Shown: one piece after another, positions 1-5,460 of the stretch
Layout of the letters: each line of letters opens with the position of its first letter
How positions within the stretch are numbered: position 1 is the first letter of the stretch
Assembly: GCA_002473385.1 (NCBI GenBank)
Contig: DKTR01000012.1
Coordinates: 11,605 to 17,064, forward strand
Direction of reading: 5' to 3'
DNA length: 5,460 bases
Source: Lachnospiraceae bacterium UBA7225
Lineage (GTDB): Bacteria > Bacillota > Clostridia > Lachnospirales > Lachnospiraceae
Made by a program: the position numbers and the translations under genes
The notes under the pieces: model-generated
What the model was told of the DNA's origin: nothing
Databases searched by the model: none
What the model saw: the letters and a program-made list of their open reading frames with translations, nothing else

Positions 1-130
1 TTTAAATTTTAATATTCCTGTCTTTGTGACTAAATATAGAAGTTTTCATAATTTCGTCTACTAATTCGTCTATTTTTTTGTATTATTTCACAATTATTTT
101 TTCTTTTCCCAGTTTTTCCTCCTTTAGTTC

Positions 131-144
131 GGAATATACATTCC
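131..144. promoter_or_regulatory. GGAAT-N4-ATTCC palindrome, candidate IclR-type operator
   Basis: The bases GGAATATACATTCC form a 5-bp inverted repeat around a 4-base centre, 27 bases upstream of the -35 box of the regulator gene. IclR-family operators are often short palindromes with TGGAAA/TTTCCA-like arms, so an autoregulatory site is plausible. The arms are short and the region is AT-rich, so chance is a real alternative. Confidence 0.3.
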
Positions 145-171
145 TATCAATCTGGGTTGTCGGATTTTCTA

Positions 172-200
172 TTGACAATTTCACTGTAAAATGATATAAA
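172..200 (+). promoter_or_regulatory. sigma-A type promoter of the IclR-family gene
   Basis: A perfect -35 box TTGACA (172-177) is followed after exactly 17 bases by TATAAA (195-200), one base from the consensus -10. Transcription would start near 207, giving an untranslated leader of about 84 bases before the TTG start at 291. The surrounding sequence is very AT-rich, as expected for a promoter. No competing plus-strand gene lies nearby. Confidence 0.8.
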
Positions 201-212
201 TAAAGAAAAGAT

Positions 213-244
213 TTGGAATTTCTGGTATGGAAAAAGTATTCCAA
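213..244 (+). promoter_or_regulatory. inverted repeat in the regulator leader
   Basis: TTGGAAT (213-219) is matched by its exact reverse complement ATTCCAA (238-244) across 18 bases, just downstream of the expected transcription start. It could be a second operator half-site pair for the regulator, consistent with roadblock-type autorepression, or a weak leader hairpin. Only the inverted repeat is seen directly; its role is inferred. Confidence 0.3.
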
Positions 245-290
245 TCATCGCAAAGATCTTATACATATAAAATAACGAGGAGGATTCATT

Positions 291-1067
291 TTGGAAAAAA
301 AGAATGCAGAAACCATCAAAATGGTAGAAAACGCTCTGGAAGTTCTGGACACGCTTCGTATCAGCCGCGCGCCCTTGGGCGTAAATGAAATAGCCAAGTC
401 CTGCTCGCTCAACCCCTCCACCACTTTCCGTATTTTGAAAACCCTGGAAATAAACGGATGGATCTACCAGTGTGCAGACGACCGCTACATCACCGGGCAA
501 AAGCTCAGCTTTATGCTTGAGAAAAATAATCTTTATCTGGCTATCAAAGAGATTTCTCTTTTCACAATGAGCCGTTATACCAAGGAGCATGGACAGCCTA
601 TGAACCTTTTTGTCCGCGAAGGAACAAACTGCTTCATCCTTCAGCAATCCCGCACCAACAGCCTGGTCAACTATGTTCCTCCGCTGCTCTCTTCCATTCC
701 TTTTTATGCATGCGCAGGCGGAAAAGTGCTGCTCTCCGAGCTATCCATCAGTCTGGTGGAATTGCTGCTCGAAGACTGCGAGATGGTTCCTTTAACTCCG
801 TACACCGTCACAGATCCGGATCTTTTCTGGCAGGAGCTGCGCAGCGTAGCAAAGCAAGGCTTCGCAACAGAGCACCGGGAATCCTCCGAGAACGGGAGCT
901 GCATCTCTGTTCCCGTACGCGACTGTGAGGGAAATATCATCGCTGCCCTTTCGTTCAGCGGATTTATCGGCATACAGAGCCGCGAAGAGCTTCTGCCGTA
1001 CCTGGAGCCTTTGAAAGAAGCTGCAAAAGAAATTTCCCAAAATCTATTCAAATGCTGGGGGAAATAA
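291..1067 (+). CDS. IclR-family transcriptional regulator
   Basis: A 258-residue DNA-binding regulator of usual IclR-family length. Residues about 8-65 form the winged helix-turn-helix: a helix containing ENALEVLDTL, then GVNEIAKSCSLNPSTTFRIL as helix-turn-helix, then the wing ending near ADDRYITGQKL. Residues about 80-255 form the effector-binding domain with family landmarks: YACAGGKVLLSE (139-150, equivalent of the usual A.GKA.LA), GFATEHRE..ENGSCISVPVRD (190-211) and AALSFSG (218-224). The start is TTG at 291, chosen because GAGGAGG (277-283) sits 7 bases upstream; the first internal ATG (321) has no such site. It has its own promoter at 172-200 and converges on the minus-strand genes. 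Family members repress or activate catabolic genes on binding small acids or sugars; the ligand and target genes here cannot be told. Confidence 0.95.
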   Translation: MEKKNAETIKMVENALEVLDTLRISRAPLGVNEIAKSCSLNPSTTFRILKTLEINGWIYQCADDRYITGQKLSFMLEKNNLYLAIKEISLFTMSRYTKEHGQPMNLFVREGTNCFILQQSRTNSLVNYVPPLLSSIPFYACAGGKVLLSELSISLVELLLEDCEMVPLTPYTVTDPDLFWQELRSVAKQGFATEHRESSENGSCISVPVRDCEGNIIAALSFSGFIGIQSREELLPYLEPLKEAAKEISQNLFKCWGK

Positions 1068-1131
1068 TATCCCCATCATCCACGGTGACTTTTTAAACAC
1101 CTACCGCCAGTAAACGCTGCATATTATAACA

Positions 1132-1164
1132 AAGGTGCCTTCTGGAAATTCCAGAGGGCACCTT
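1132..1164. terminator. bidirectional hairpin terminator between convergent genes
   Basis: AAGGTGCC-T-TCTGGAA (1132-1147) pairs with TTCCAGA-G-GGCACCTT (1149-1164): a 16-bp stem with one T/G wobble (1140/1156) and a tiny A-centred loop. It lies 64 bases after the regulator stop and 115 bases after the stop of the convergent 404-residue gene. Flanking T tracts are modest: CTTCTTAAATAAGTTTTT on the plus strand and TTTGTTAT on the minus strand. The position between convergent genes fits a shared terminator. Confidence 0.75.
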
Positions 1165-1279
1165 CTTAAATAAGTTTTTCTGCTAAGAGGCGGCACTTGC
1201 CCGTGCATGGCTTCATTTTCTGTCTTCAGAGCCGCCAGCAGCGCCGGATTGGCTGCCCGCCCGGAAAATTCCAGAAAAA

Positions 1280-2494
1280 TTATAAGATATAATGATCCGC
1301 ATTTACCACCTTTGCATCCATCATCATCCCCAGGATGCCTTTCCCGGAGAACTCTCCTCCATCCTCTCCATCCGAATCTGTTATCCGGGCAACGTTGGTC
1401 GAAACCATTTCTACCGCACTGCGCTGTGCCGGACTGCAATATACGCCTGCACAGTTTTTAATTTCAAGCTTTGCAAGAATTTCTTCCGGCTTCACATCTT
1501 CCCTCAATCGCACGCTTGCACTGTTTGCAACACAGACACCTTCCGCCGCTCCGGCAAGCAGTCCACGATCCACGGTGACGGACACCTTATTTTCCAGACG
1601 TCTGCCCTTACAGATTTCCAGTTCCCGGTAATCCGCCTTCAGATCCAGAAACGCTTCCTTCTGACGCTCCAGAAGCTGTACCTTTCCTTCTACAATCAGC
1701 CTTTCTACCTGCTGCATGCAGGTATCACTGTTGTCATCCAGCCGCAGATTGCCATCGATAAACAGACATCCGCCATATCTGCGCAGCAGCATCCCATCCA
1801 GGTGTGCATCACCCTTCACATAAGCAAAACCCTCCGGAATAACCACCAGGTCCCTTTCTTCGTCAAACAATTCCACTGCCTGCGCTGCCAGCCTCTCCAG
1901 AACAATTGCCTTCTTTGTGACAAAACGAACCTCTTTTTCCGCGAGGGCCTGCATATTCACCTCCGGATCTGTCAGAAGCACCTTGCGCTCCGCATAATAT
2001 TTTGCTCCATTCTTTGCCCGTAGATGAAAATAACGGTCGGCTTCAAACTCTTTTTTCAGTGCAATACATCCCTCCGGGATACAGCACGCAGCCCCGTTTA
2101 CAGAAAGCATCCCAAGCCACGGTGCCATGCTCTGTGGATAGCTCACCTTACCATTCACACAAATCCTTTCCACATTCTCAAGATAAGCCTGTGTACCCTG
2201 CTCAATCACCAGACTGCCATTTACCAGCAGAATGATTTTTTTATCACTCTTCATGTCTCCGGTAATCTCATAATGACCGTTCACCGTGACAAGCTGTACC
2301 TCTTCTTCCGCCTCAATCGTACTGTCCACATTGTACATCACAGGCAGCCTGTGCAGGATCTCCCGGCTTCGCTTATCGACTACCAGCACATCTACGTTGA
2401 GCACGATCTGTTCATAACCTGCCAGCCCTTCCTCCGACACCTTTCTCGCATCACATAAATCACAATTCACCACTAATTTTTTCTTCTTCAACAT
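1280..2494 (-). CDS. uncharacterised 404-residue beta-repeat protein
   Basis: I do not recognise a named family. The protein has no signal peptide and no membrane-spanning segment, so it is probably cytoplasmic. It is dominated by short strand-like units ending in glycine (VTVNG, LLVNG, CVNGK, SVNGA, FIDGN, IVEGK), about 20 residues apart. Residues 71-117 align without gaps to 226-272 (offset 155), sharing LxVxGxL-type ends and V-E-R...V-x-G-K-V, so the protein contains an internal duplication; IPEG also recurs at 139-142 and 219-222. This pattern suggests a beta-solenoid fold, loosely reminiscent of bactofilins, but that is inference. Other visible points are a CDLC motif at 11-14, about a dozen cysteines in total, and an acidic glycine-rich stretch near 373-384. 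The ATG at 2494 follows a GGGTGAG-type site. The gene starts 15 bases after the sigma-factor remnant, indicating an ancestral operon. Confidence 0.85.
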   Translation of the reverse strand: MLKKKKLVVNCDLCDARKVSEEGLAGYEQIVLNVDVLVVDKRSREILHRLPVMYNVDSTIEAEEEVQLVTVNGHYEITGDMKSDKKIILLVNGSLVIEQGTQAYLENVERICVNGKVSYPQSMAPWLGMLSVNGAACCIPEGCIALKKEFEADRYFHLRAKNGAKYYAERKVLLTDPEVNMQALAEKEVRFVTKKAIVLERLAAQAVELFDEERDLVVIPEGFAYVKGDAHLDGMLLRRYGGCLFIDGNLRLDDNSDTCMQQVERLIVEGKVQLLERQKEAFLDLKADYRELEICKGRRLENKVSVTVDRGLLAGAAEGVCVANSASVRLREDVKPEEILAKLEIKNCAGVYCSPAQRSAVEMVSTNVARITDSDGEDGGEFSGKGILGMMMDAKVVNADHYIL

Positions 2495-2509
2495 CTTCTC
2501 ACCCTTTCT

Positions 2510-2686
2510 TCAGCTCCAATGTTTCCGCAGCCGCCGTCTTGCAGCCGCCAGCCTGGACCGCACCGTTGCAGGCGGAAGCGAAAACAGCTTTCCAAGCTCT
2601 GCAGAATTGTAGCCCTGGAAATAGCGGAGTACAAATAAAATCCGCTCCCTCCCTTCCGTTGTTTCCTGCTGTTTTTTTGCATTCAT
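2510..2686 (-). pseudogene. remnant of a sigma-70/ECF factor (region 4 only)
   Basis: A 58-codon open frame whose last 48 codons read as sigma region 4: EGRERILFVLRYFQGYN, then SAELGKLFSLPPATVRSRL, then AAARRRLRKHWS. This matches the ECF pattern of R(E)..L.LRYFQG.S..E(I/L)...(L)..P..TV(R/K)SRL.RAR..L, which recognises the -35 element. Region 2, needed for core binding and -10 melting, is absent, and a normal ECF factor is about 160-190 residues. The ATG at 2686 has no ribosome binding site, and the sequence just upstream comes from an unrelated Fic-like gene in another frame. I therefore read it as a 5'-truncated pseudogene. A stand-alone region-4 protein is the alternative. The stop lies 15 bases before the 404-residue gene. 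Confidence 0.7.
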
Positions 2687-2699
2687 TTATAAAACGTCC

Positions 2700-2864
2700 G
2701 GGAAGTCTGAAGTGTTGAAAAAATTTTAAAAATAACCGGCTTGTCCGCTTATTGCCCTCCCAAAAGAACTGCCCTCTCACTCCCCATGCAAATGCATTTA
2801 ATGCCTGCTCTGTGGCAGTGGTATCATCCTGTAAAATATCCAGCAGTTCCCGCTTTTCCACCAG
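2700..2864 (-). pseudogene. fragment of a Fic/DOC-family gene
   Basis: The minus-strand frame from 2864 reads, after an upstream stop (2865-2867), through ATEQALNAFAWGVRGQFFWE and then GNKRTSRLF, ending recognisably near 2730. This is the Fic core-motif neighbourhood (family motif HPFx[D/E]GNxRxxR), in the variant where the expected His-Pro is Gln-Phe. Fic proteins transfer AMP or other phosphate-containing groups to target proteins, and some act as toxins. Only about 45 codons remain: the N-terminal part before this segment and everything after RLF are missing. The frame then continues without similarity and the sigma remnant begins in a different frame by about 2660. It is a non-functional relic; the family call rests on this one motif. 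Confidence 0.6.
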
Positions 2865-2866
2865 TC

Positions 2867-2899
2867 AAAAAAAGACCCCATACTGCGAAAACCACAGTA
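2867..2899 (-). terminator. weak hairpin plus T tract after the DUF4160 gene
   Basis: On the minus strand TACTGTG pairs with CGCAGTA (2893-2899 with 2881-2887, one T/G wobble) around a GTTTT loop, and seven T residues follow (2873-2867). The T tract is 7 bases from the stem instead of adjacent, so termination is probably inefficient or the structure is incidental. It lies 14 bases after the DUF4160 stop. Confidence 0.35.
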
Positions 2900-2913
2900 C
2901 AAGGTAATTAGAC

Positions 2914-3192
2914 TTAGCAATAATATCGAATTTCCCCAAAATATTCTTTCCACTTTTCGATAATTTCAGAACTCCGCGCTTCAATAAGACGCATAATATT
3001 ACGGAGGGTTCTTTCCGAAATTCTTGAATTATTATTGCAAAGGTAACATTTTCCTTTACGTGTAATCCATATTTTTGTAGCGTTAGCTCCCGGGCTGCCC
3101 TGCGAAACATGCACATGGACAGGCTCTAACGGCTCATTTTCATTTGTCCAAAAGTATACCCAATAAGAGCCTATCCTAAAAATTTGCGGCAC
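2914..3192 (-). CDS. DUF4160 family protein
   Basis: A 92-residue soluble protein with the DUF4160 pattern: N-terminal PQIFRIGSYWVYFWTNENEP, then PVHVHVSQG with the conserved H-V-H-V, ATKIWI near residues 38-43, and a C-terminal helix with EKWKEYFG. Family function is unknown; members are typically encoded as overlapping partners of another small gene and are sometimes discussed as toxin-antitoxin-like. I chose the GTG at 3192 because the protein then starts MPQIFR as family members do, and the GAAGGGGG site (3201-3208) is 8 bases away. The TTG at 3198 would leave only 2 bases and is less likely. The start lies inside the end of the preceding gene (17-bp overlap), so translation is probably coupled. 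The C terminus ends normally. Confidence 0.85.
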   Translation of the reverse strand: MPQIFRIGSYWVYFWTNENEPLEPVHVHVSQGSPGANATKIWITRKGKCYLCNNNSRISERTLRNIMRLIEARSSEIIEKWKEYFGEIRYYC

Positions 3193-3448
3193 CTTCAAAT
3201 CCCCCTTCTTGCGAGAATTCCATAATCAAATGGGCAGTAGATTCAATGATTTCCTGGAATTTCTGTATATCACCATTAGAGAACTTATAGACATCTTCCC
3301 ATTTGTATTCCGGGAGCCAGCAGGTAGCATGAAGGAAACCATATTTTTCATCCGGTCTTTCTATATATACCTTAACACGTCCGTCCGGCAGCATATGTGA
3401 ATGCACAATTTCCGTTTCATCGTTGAGCGTCATAAATGGATACATCAT
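3176..3448 (-). CDS. 90-residue conserved protein paired with DUF4160
   Basis: I recognise the style of this protein from clostridial genomes but not a certain family name. It starts MMYPFMTLNDETEIVHS, has a strand pair PDGRVKVYIERPDEKYGF, then ATCWLPEYKWEDV, an amphipathic helix IQKFQEIIESTAHLIMEFSQ and ends EGGFEGAANF. There is no signal peptide or membrane segment. It takes the position, relative to DUF4160, that DUF2442 proteins often occupy, but its sequence does not obviously match DUF2442. The ATG at 3448 has AAAGGAG (3458-3464) 9 bases upstream; a second ATG follows immediately. It is the first gene of a two-gene unit with its own promoter and overlaps the DUF4160 gene. A role as antitoxin or binding partner is speculative. 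Confidence 0.8.
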   Translation of the reverse strand: MMYPFMTLNDETEIVHSHMLPDGRVKVYIERPDEKYGFLHATCWLPEYKWEDVYKFSNGDIQKFQEIIESTAHLIMEFSQEGGFEGAANF

Positions 3449-3478
3449 TTCTTCTGTCTCCTTTCATTTTCTGCTCAT

Positions 3479-3507
3479 ATTATATCATCTTTTTTAAGAC
3501 TAATCCA
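3479..3507 (-). promoter_or_regulatory. extended -10 promoter for the 90-residue/DUF4160 unit
   Basis: On the minus strand TATAAT (3484-3479) is preceded by TGA (3487-3485), forming a perfect TGnTATAAT extended -10. The -35 position at 17-bp spacing holds TGGATT (3507-3502), a poor match, which an extended -10 tolerates. Transcription would begin about 24 bases before the ATG at 3448. It lies just after the ppdK terminator, so the pair is transcribed separately. Confidence 0.7.
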
Positions 3508-3548
3508 GAAAAATGATTGGCGCATCTATGCCAACCGGCTTTTTTATT

Positions 3549-3599
3549 CAAAAAAGACAGACTTCATATCATGGAATTTCCATGTTACAAAGTCTGTCT
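3549..3599 (-). terminator. rho-independent terminator of ppdK
   Basis: The outer stem AGACAGACTT/AAGTCTGTCT (3555-3564 with 3590-3599) encloses a second perfect inverted repeat, CATGGAA-T-TTCCATG (3570-3584). Read on the minus strand the hairpin is followed at once by a run of six T (3555-3550). It is 64 bases past the ppdK stop. On the plus strand the tail CTATATTTT is weaker, and no plus-strand gene needs it. Confidence 0.87.
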
Positions 3600-3662
3600 C
3601 TATATTTTAGGGTAAATTTTTTAGCCTAAACTTTGCTGCTGTTTAACACAGCCCGCAAACTT

Positions 3663-5460
3663 CTACTTATCTGCGATAGCAGCCTGTGCTGCTGCCAGTC
3701 TTGCAATCGGCACGCGGAACGGTGAGCAGGATACATAGTCCAGACCGATTCTGTGACAGAACTCTACTGAGGACGGATCTCCGCCATGCTCGCCGCAGAT
3801 ACCAATATGCAGATTTGGATTAACCGGTTTGCCAAGGTTGATTGCCATCTCCATCAGCTTACCGACACCGTTCTGGTCAAGCTTTGCAAACGGATCATTC
3901 TCGAAAATTTTTCTCTCATAGTATGCTTCCAGGAATTTTCCTGCATCATCACGCGAGAATCCAAAGGTCATCTGTGTCAGGTCATTTGTACCGAAACAGA
4001 AGAAATCTGCGTCTTTTGCAATAGCATCTGCAGTCAGAGCCGCACGCGGAATTTCGATCATCGTGCCGACACGATATTTCAGATCGCTGCCTGCCGCTGC
4101 AATTTCCGCATCTGCTGTCTCAACAACCGTTTTCTTGGCAAATTTCAGCTCCTTATCGTCGCCGATAAGCGGAATCATAATTTCCGGACAGATTGCCCAA
4201 TCCGGATGCGCTTTTTTAACATTAATCGCTGCACGGATTACCGCTTTCGTCTGCATCTTGGCAATCTCCGGATACGTAACTGCCAGACGCACTCCGCGAT
4301 GTCCCATCATCGGGTTAAACTCATGGAGAGAATCGATGATTGCATGAATCTGTTCAACCGTTTTTCCCTGACTGTCTGCCAGCTTCTGAATGTCCTCATC
4401 TGTCTGCGGAACGAATTCGTGCAGAGGCGGATCCAGGAAACGGATCGTTACCGGATTGCCCTCCATCGCCTCATAAAGCTTTTCAAAATCACTCTGCTGT
4501 ACCGGAAGAAGCTTCTCCAGCGCAGTTTCCCTTTCTTCAATCGTATCTGCGCAGATCATTTCGCGGAAAGCATCAATTCTGTCGCCCTCGAAGAACATAT
4601 GCTCTGTACGGCAAAGACCGATGCCCTCAGCGCCAAGCTCTCTTGCTTTTTTCGCATCATGCGGCGTATCTGCGTTTGTTCTTACCTGCAGTTTTCGATA
4701 TTTATCTGCCCAGTTCATAATTCTTCCGAATTCACCTGCAATCGTCGCATCCACAGTCGGGATCACGCGGTCATAAATGTTTCCGGTAGAACCATCAATA
4801 GAAAGCCAGTCTCCTTCATGATATTCCTTGCCGGCAATCGTGAATTTCTTGTTTTCCTCATCCATAATCATCTCAGAACAGCCGGATACACAGCATGTAC
4901 CCATACCGCGTGCAACAACCGCCGCATGGCTTGTCATACCGCCGCGCACTGTCAGAATACCCTGAGAAGCCTTCATACCCTCGATATCCTCCGGGGATGT
5001 CTCAAGGCGGACCAGAATTACTTTCTTGCCCATTGCGTGCCAGCTCTTTGCATCCTCCGCCGAGAATACGATCTGTCCGCAGGCAGCTCCCGGAGATGCG
5101 GCAAGTGCTTTTGCCACCGGTGTTGCCCGGACAATAGCTGCCCTGTCAAACTGCGGATGAAGCAGCGTATCCAGATTTCTCGGATCGATCATTGCTACCG
5201 CTTCTTTTTCGGTTCTCATGCCCTCGTCCACCAAATCACACGCAATCTTCAGCGCTGCCTGTGCTGTTCTCTTACCATTTCTGGTCTGCAGCATGTACAG
5301 CTTGCCGTGCTCAACAGTAAACTCCATATCCTGCATATCTCTGTAATGCTTCTCCAATATATTGCATACTTCCTTGAACTGCTTAAACGCCTCAGGGAAC
5401 TTGTCTGCCATCTCGGAAATGTGCATCGGGGTACGCACACCTGCAACTACGTCCTCGCCC
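3663..5460 (-). CDS. ppdK: pyruvate,phosphate dikinase (N-terminus outside window)
   Basis: PPDK interconverts pyruvate + ATP + Pi and phosphoenolpyruvate + AMP + PPi in the cytoplasm; in anaerobes it often serves PPi-linked glycolysis as well as gluconeogenesis. The frame is open to the window edge, where GEDVVAGVRTP matches the end of the ATP-grasp domain, so no start is visible; the GTG at 5438 is an internal valine. About 598 residues are present, of roughly 875 usual. The phosphohistidine domain holds GGMTSHAAVVARGMG, with the catalytic His codon at 4928-4926 and the family's regulatory Thr two residues before it. The C-terminal PEP/pyruvate barrel holds GLCRTEHMFF, IEIPRAALTA, CFGTNDLTQM and NPNLHIGICGEHGGDPSS, with the catalytic Cys codon at 3797-3795. 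The His-Cys distance (377 residues) is close to the 376 of the Clostridium symbiosum enzyme. All key residues visible are intact. The gene ends in a strong terminator at 3549-3599. Confidence 0.97.
   Translation of the reverse strand, partial: GEDVVAGVRTPMHISEMADKFPEAFKQFKEVCNILEKHYRDMQDMEFTVEHGKLYMLQTRNGKRTAQAALKIACDLVDEGMRTEKEAVAMIDPRNLDTLLHPQFDRAAIVRATPVAKALAASPGAACGQIVFSAEDAKSWHAMGKKVILVRLETSPEDIEGMKASQGILTVRGGMTSHAAVVARGMGTCCVSGCSEMIMDEENKKFTIAGKEYHEGDWLSIDGSTGNIYDRVIPTVDATIAGEFGRIMNWADKYRKLQVRTNADTPHDAKKARELGAEGIGLCRTEHMFFEGDRIDAFREMICADTIEERETALEKLLPVQQSDFEKLYEAMEGNPVTIRFLDPPLHEFVPQTDEDIQKLADSQGKTVEQIHAIIDSLHEFNPMMGHRGVRLAVTYPEIAKMQTKAVIRAAINVKKAHPDWAICPEIMIPLIGDDKELKFAKKTVVETADAEIAAAGSDLKYRVGTMIEIPRAALTADAIAKDADFFCFGTNDLTQMTFGFSRDDAGKFLEAYYERKIFENDPFAKLDQNGVGKLMEMAINLGKPVNPNLHIGICGEHGGDPSSVEFCHRIGLDYVSCSPFRVPIARLAAAQAAIADK

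Noticed and set aside
147..647. Open minus-strand frame of 166 codons overlapping the IclR gene
   Set aside because: It lies antisense to a clear regulator gene, crosses that gene's promoter, has no recognisable domain and is explained by codon structure on the opposite strand.
1292..2023. Open plus-strand frame of 243 codons inside the 404-residue gene
   Set aside because: The translation is His/Cys/Phe-rich and lacks domain character. The opposite strand has a repeat-structured protein with a start and spacing consistent with an operon.
2488..2682. Open minus-strand frames of 64 and 120 codons through the sigma remnant
   Set aside because: Over 2510-2660 these are out-of-frame readings. 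The third frame gives unmistakable sigma region 4 sequence, and only the 2730-2864 part of the longer frame has meaning (Fic motif).
3196..3198. TTG at 3198 as the DUF4160 start
   Set aside because: It leaves only 2 bases to the G-rich ribosome binding site and adds two residues before the family's usual Met-Pro start; the GTG at 3192 fits better.
3517..3545. TTGGC/GCCAA hairpin followed by a T run on the plus strand
   Set aside because: It is a short 5-bp stem with the T run several bases away, and no plus-strand gene precedes it. It lies just upstream of the minus-strand promoter and is probably incidental.
5436..5438. GTG at 5438 as the start of ppdK
   Set aside because: The frame stays open to the window edge with conserved PPDK sequence (GEDVVAG) before this codon, so it is internal.
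1..5460. CRISPR array, tRNA, rRNA, riboswitch or insertion sequence
   Set aside because: I saw no regularly spaced repeats, tRNA-like cloverleaf, conserved RNA motif, transposase or terminal inverted repeats with target duplications.

Overview
The window looks like a chromosomal segment from an anaerobic Bacillota, most likely class Clostridia and plausibly Lachnospiraceae. This rests on the clostridial-type pyruvate,phosphate dikinase, AT-rich intergenic DNA with sigma-A-like promoters, strong purine-rich ribosome binding sites, TTG/GTG starts and hairpin-plus-T-tract terminators. The genus cannot be fixed from sequence reading alone.

Layout, left to right. Bases 1-290 are an AT-rich leader carrying a near-consensus promoter (172-200) and two GGAA/TTCC inverted repeats, placed to serve a plus-strand IclR-family regulator (291-1067). 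A long hairpin (1132-1164) lies in the convergent gap and can end transcription from both sides. Everything to its right is on the minus strand.

Reading the minus strand from the right edge: ppdK (pyruvate,phosphate dikinase; its N-terminal third lies outside the window) ends at 3663 and is followed by a strong terminator (about 3549-3599). A new promoter with an extended -10 (3479-3487) then drives a two-gene unit. It encodes a 90-residue protein of unknown function and an overlapping DUF4160 protein, starting at a GTG. Downstream is a degraded zone of about 350 bp with two joined gene remnants: a piece of a Fic/DOC-like gene around its GNKRT motif, and the C-terminal region 4 of a sigma-70/ECF factor in a different frame. 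Fifteen bases after the sigma remnant begins an intact 404-residue cytoplasmic protein, rich in predicted beta-strand, with an internal duplication.

How they fit together. PPDK is core carbon metabolism (pyruvate/PEP interconversion). The region between PPDK and the IclR gene looks accessory: a small two-gene module, a rearrangement scar, and an uncharacterised protein that probably was once the co-transcribed partner of the now-truncated sigma factor. The target of the IclR regulator is not visible and may lie left of the window. The most promising undescribed item is the 404-residue repeat protein and its lost sigma partner; no complete novel defence or mobile system could be demonstrated.
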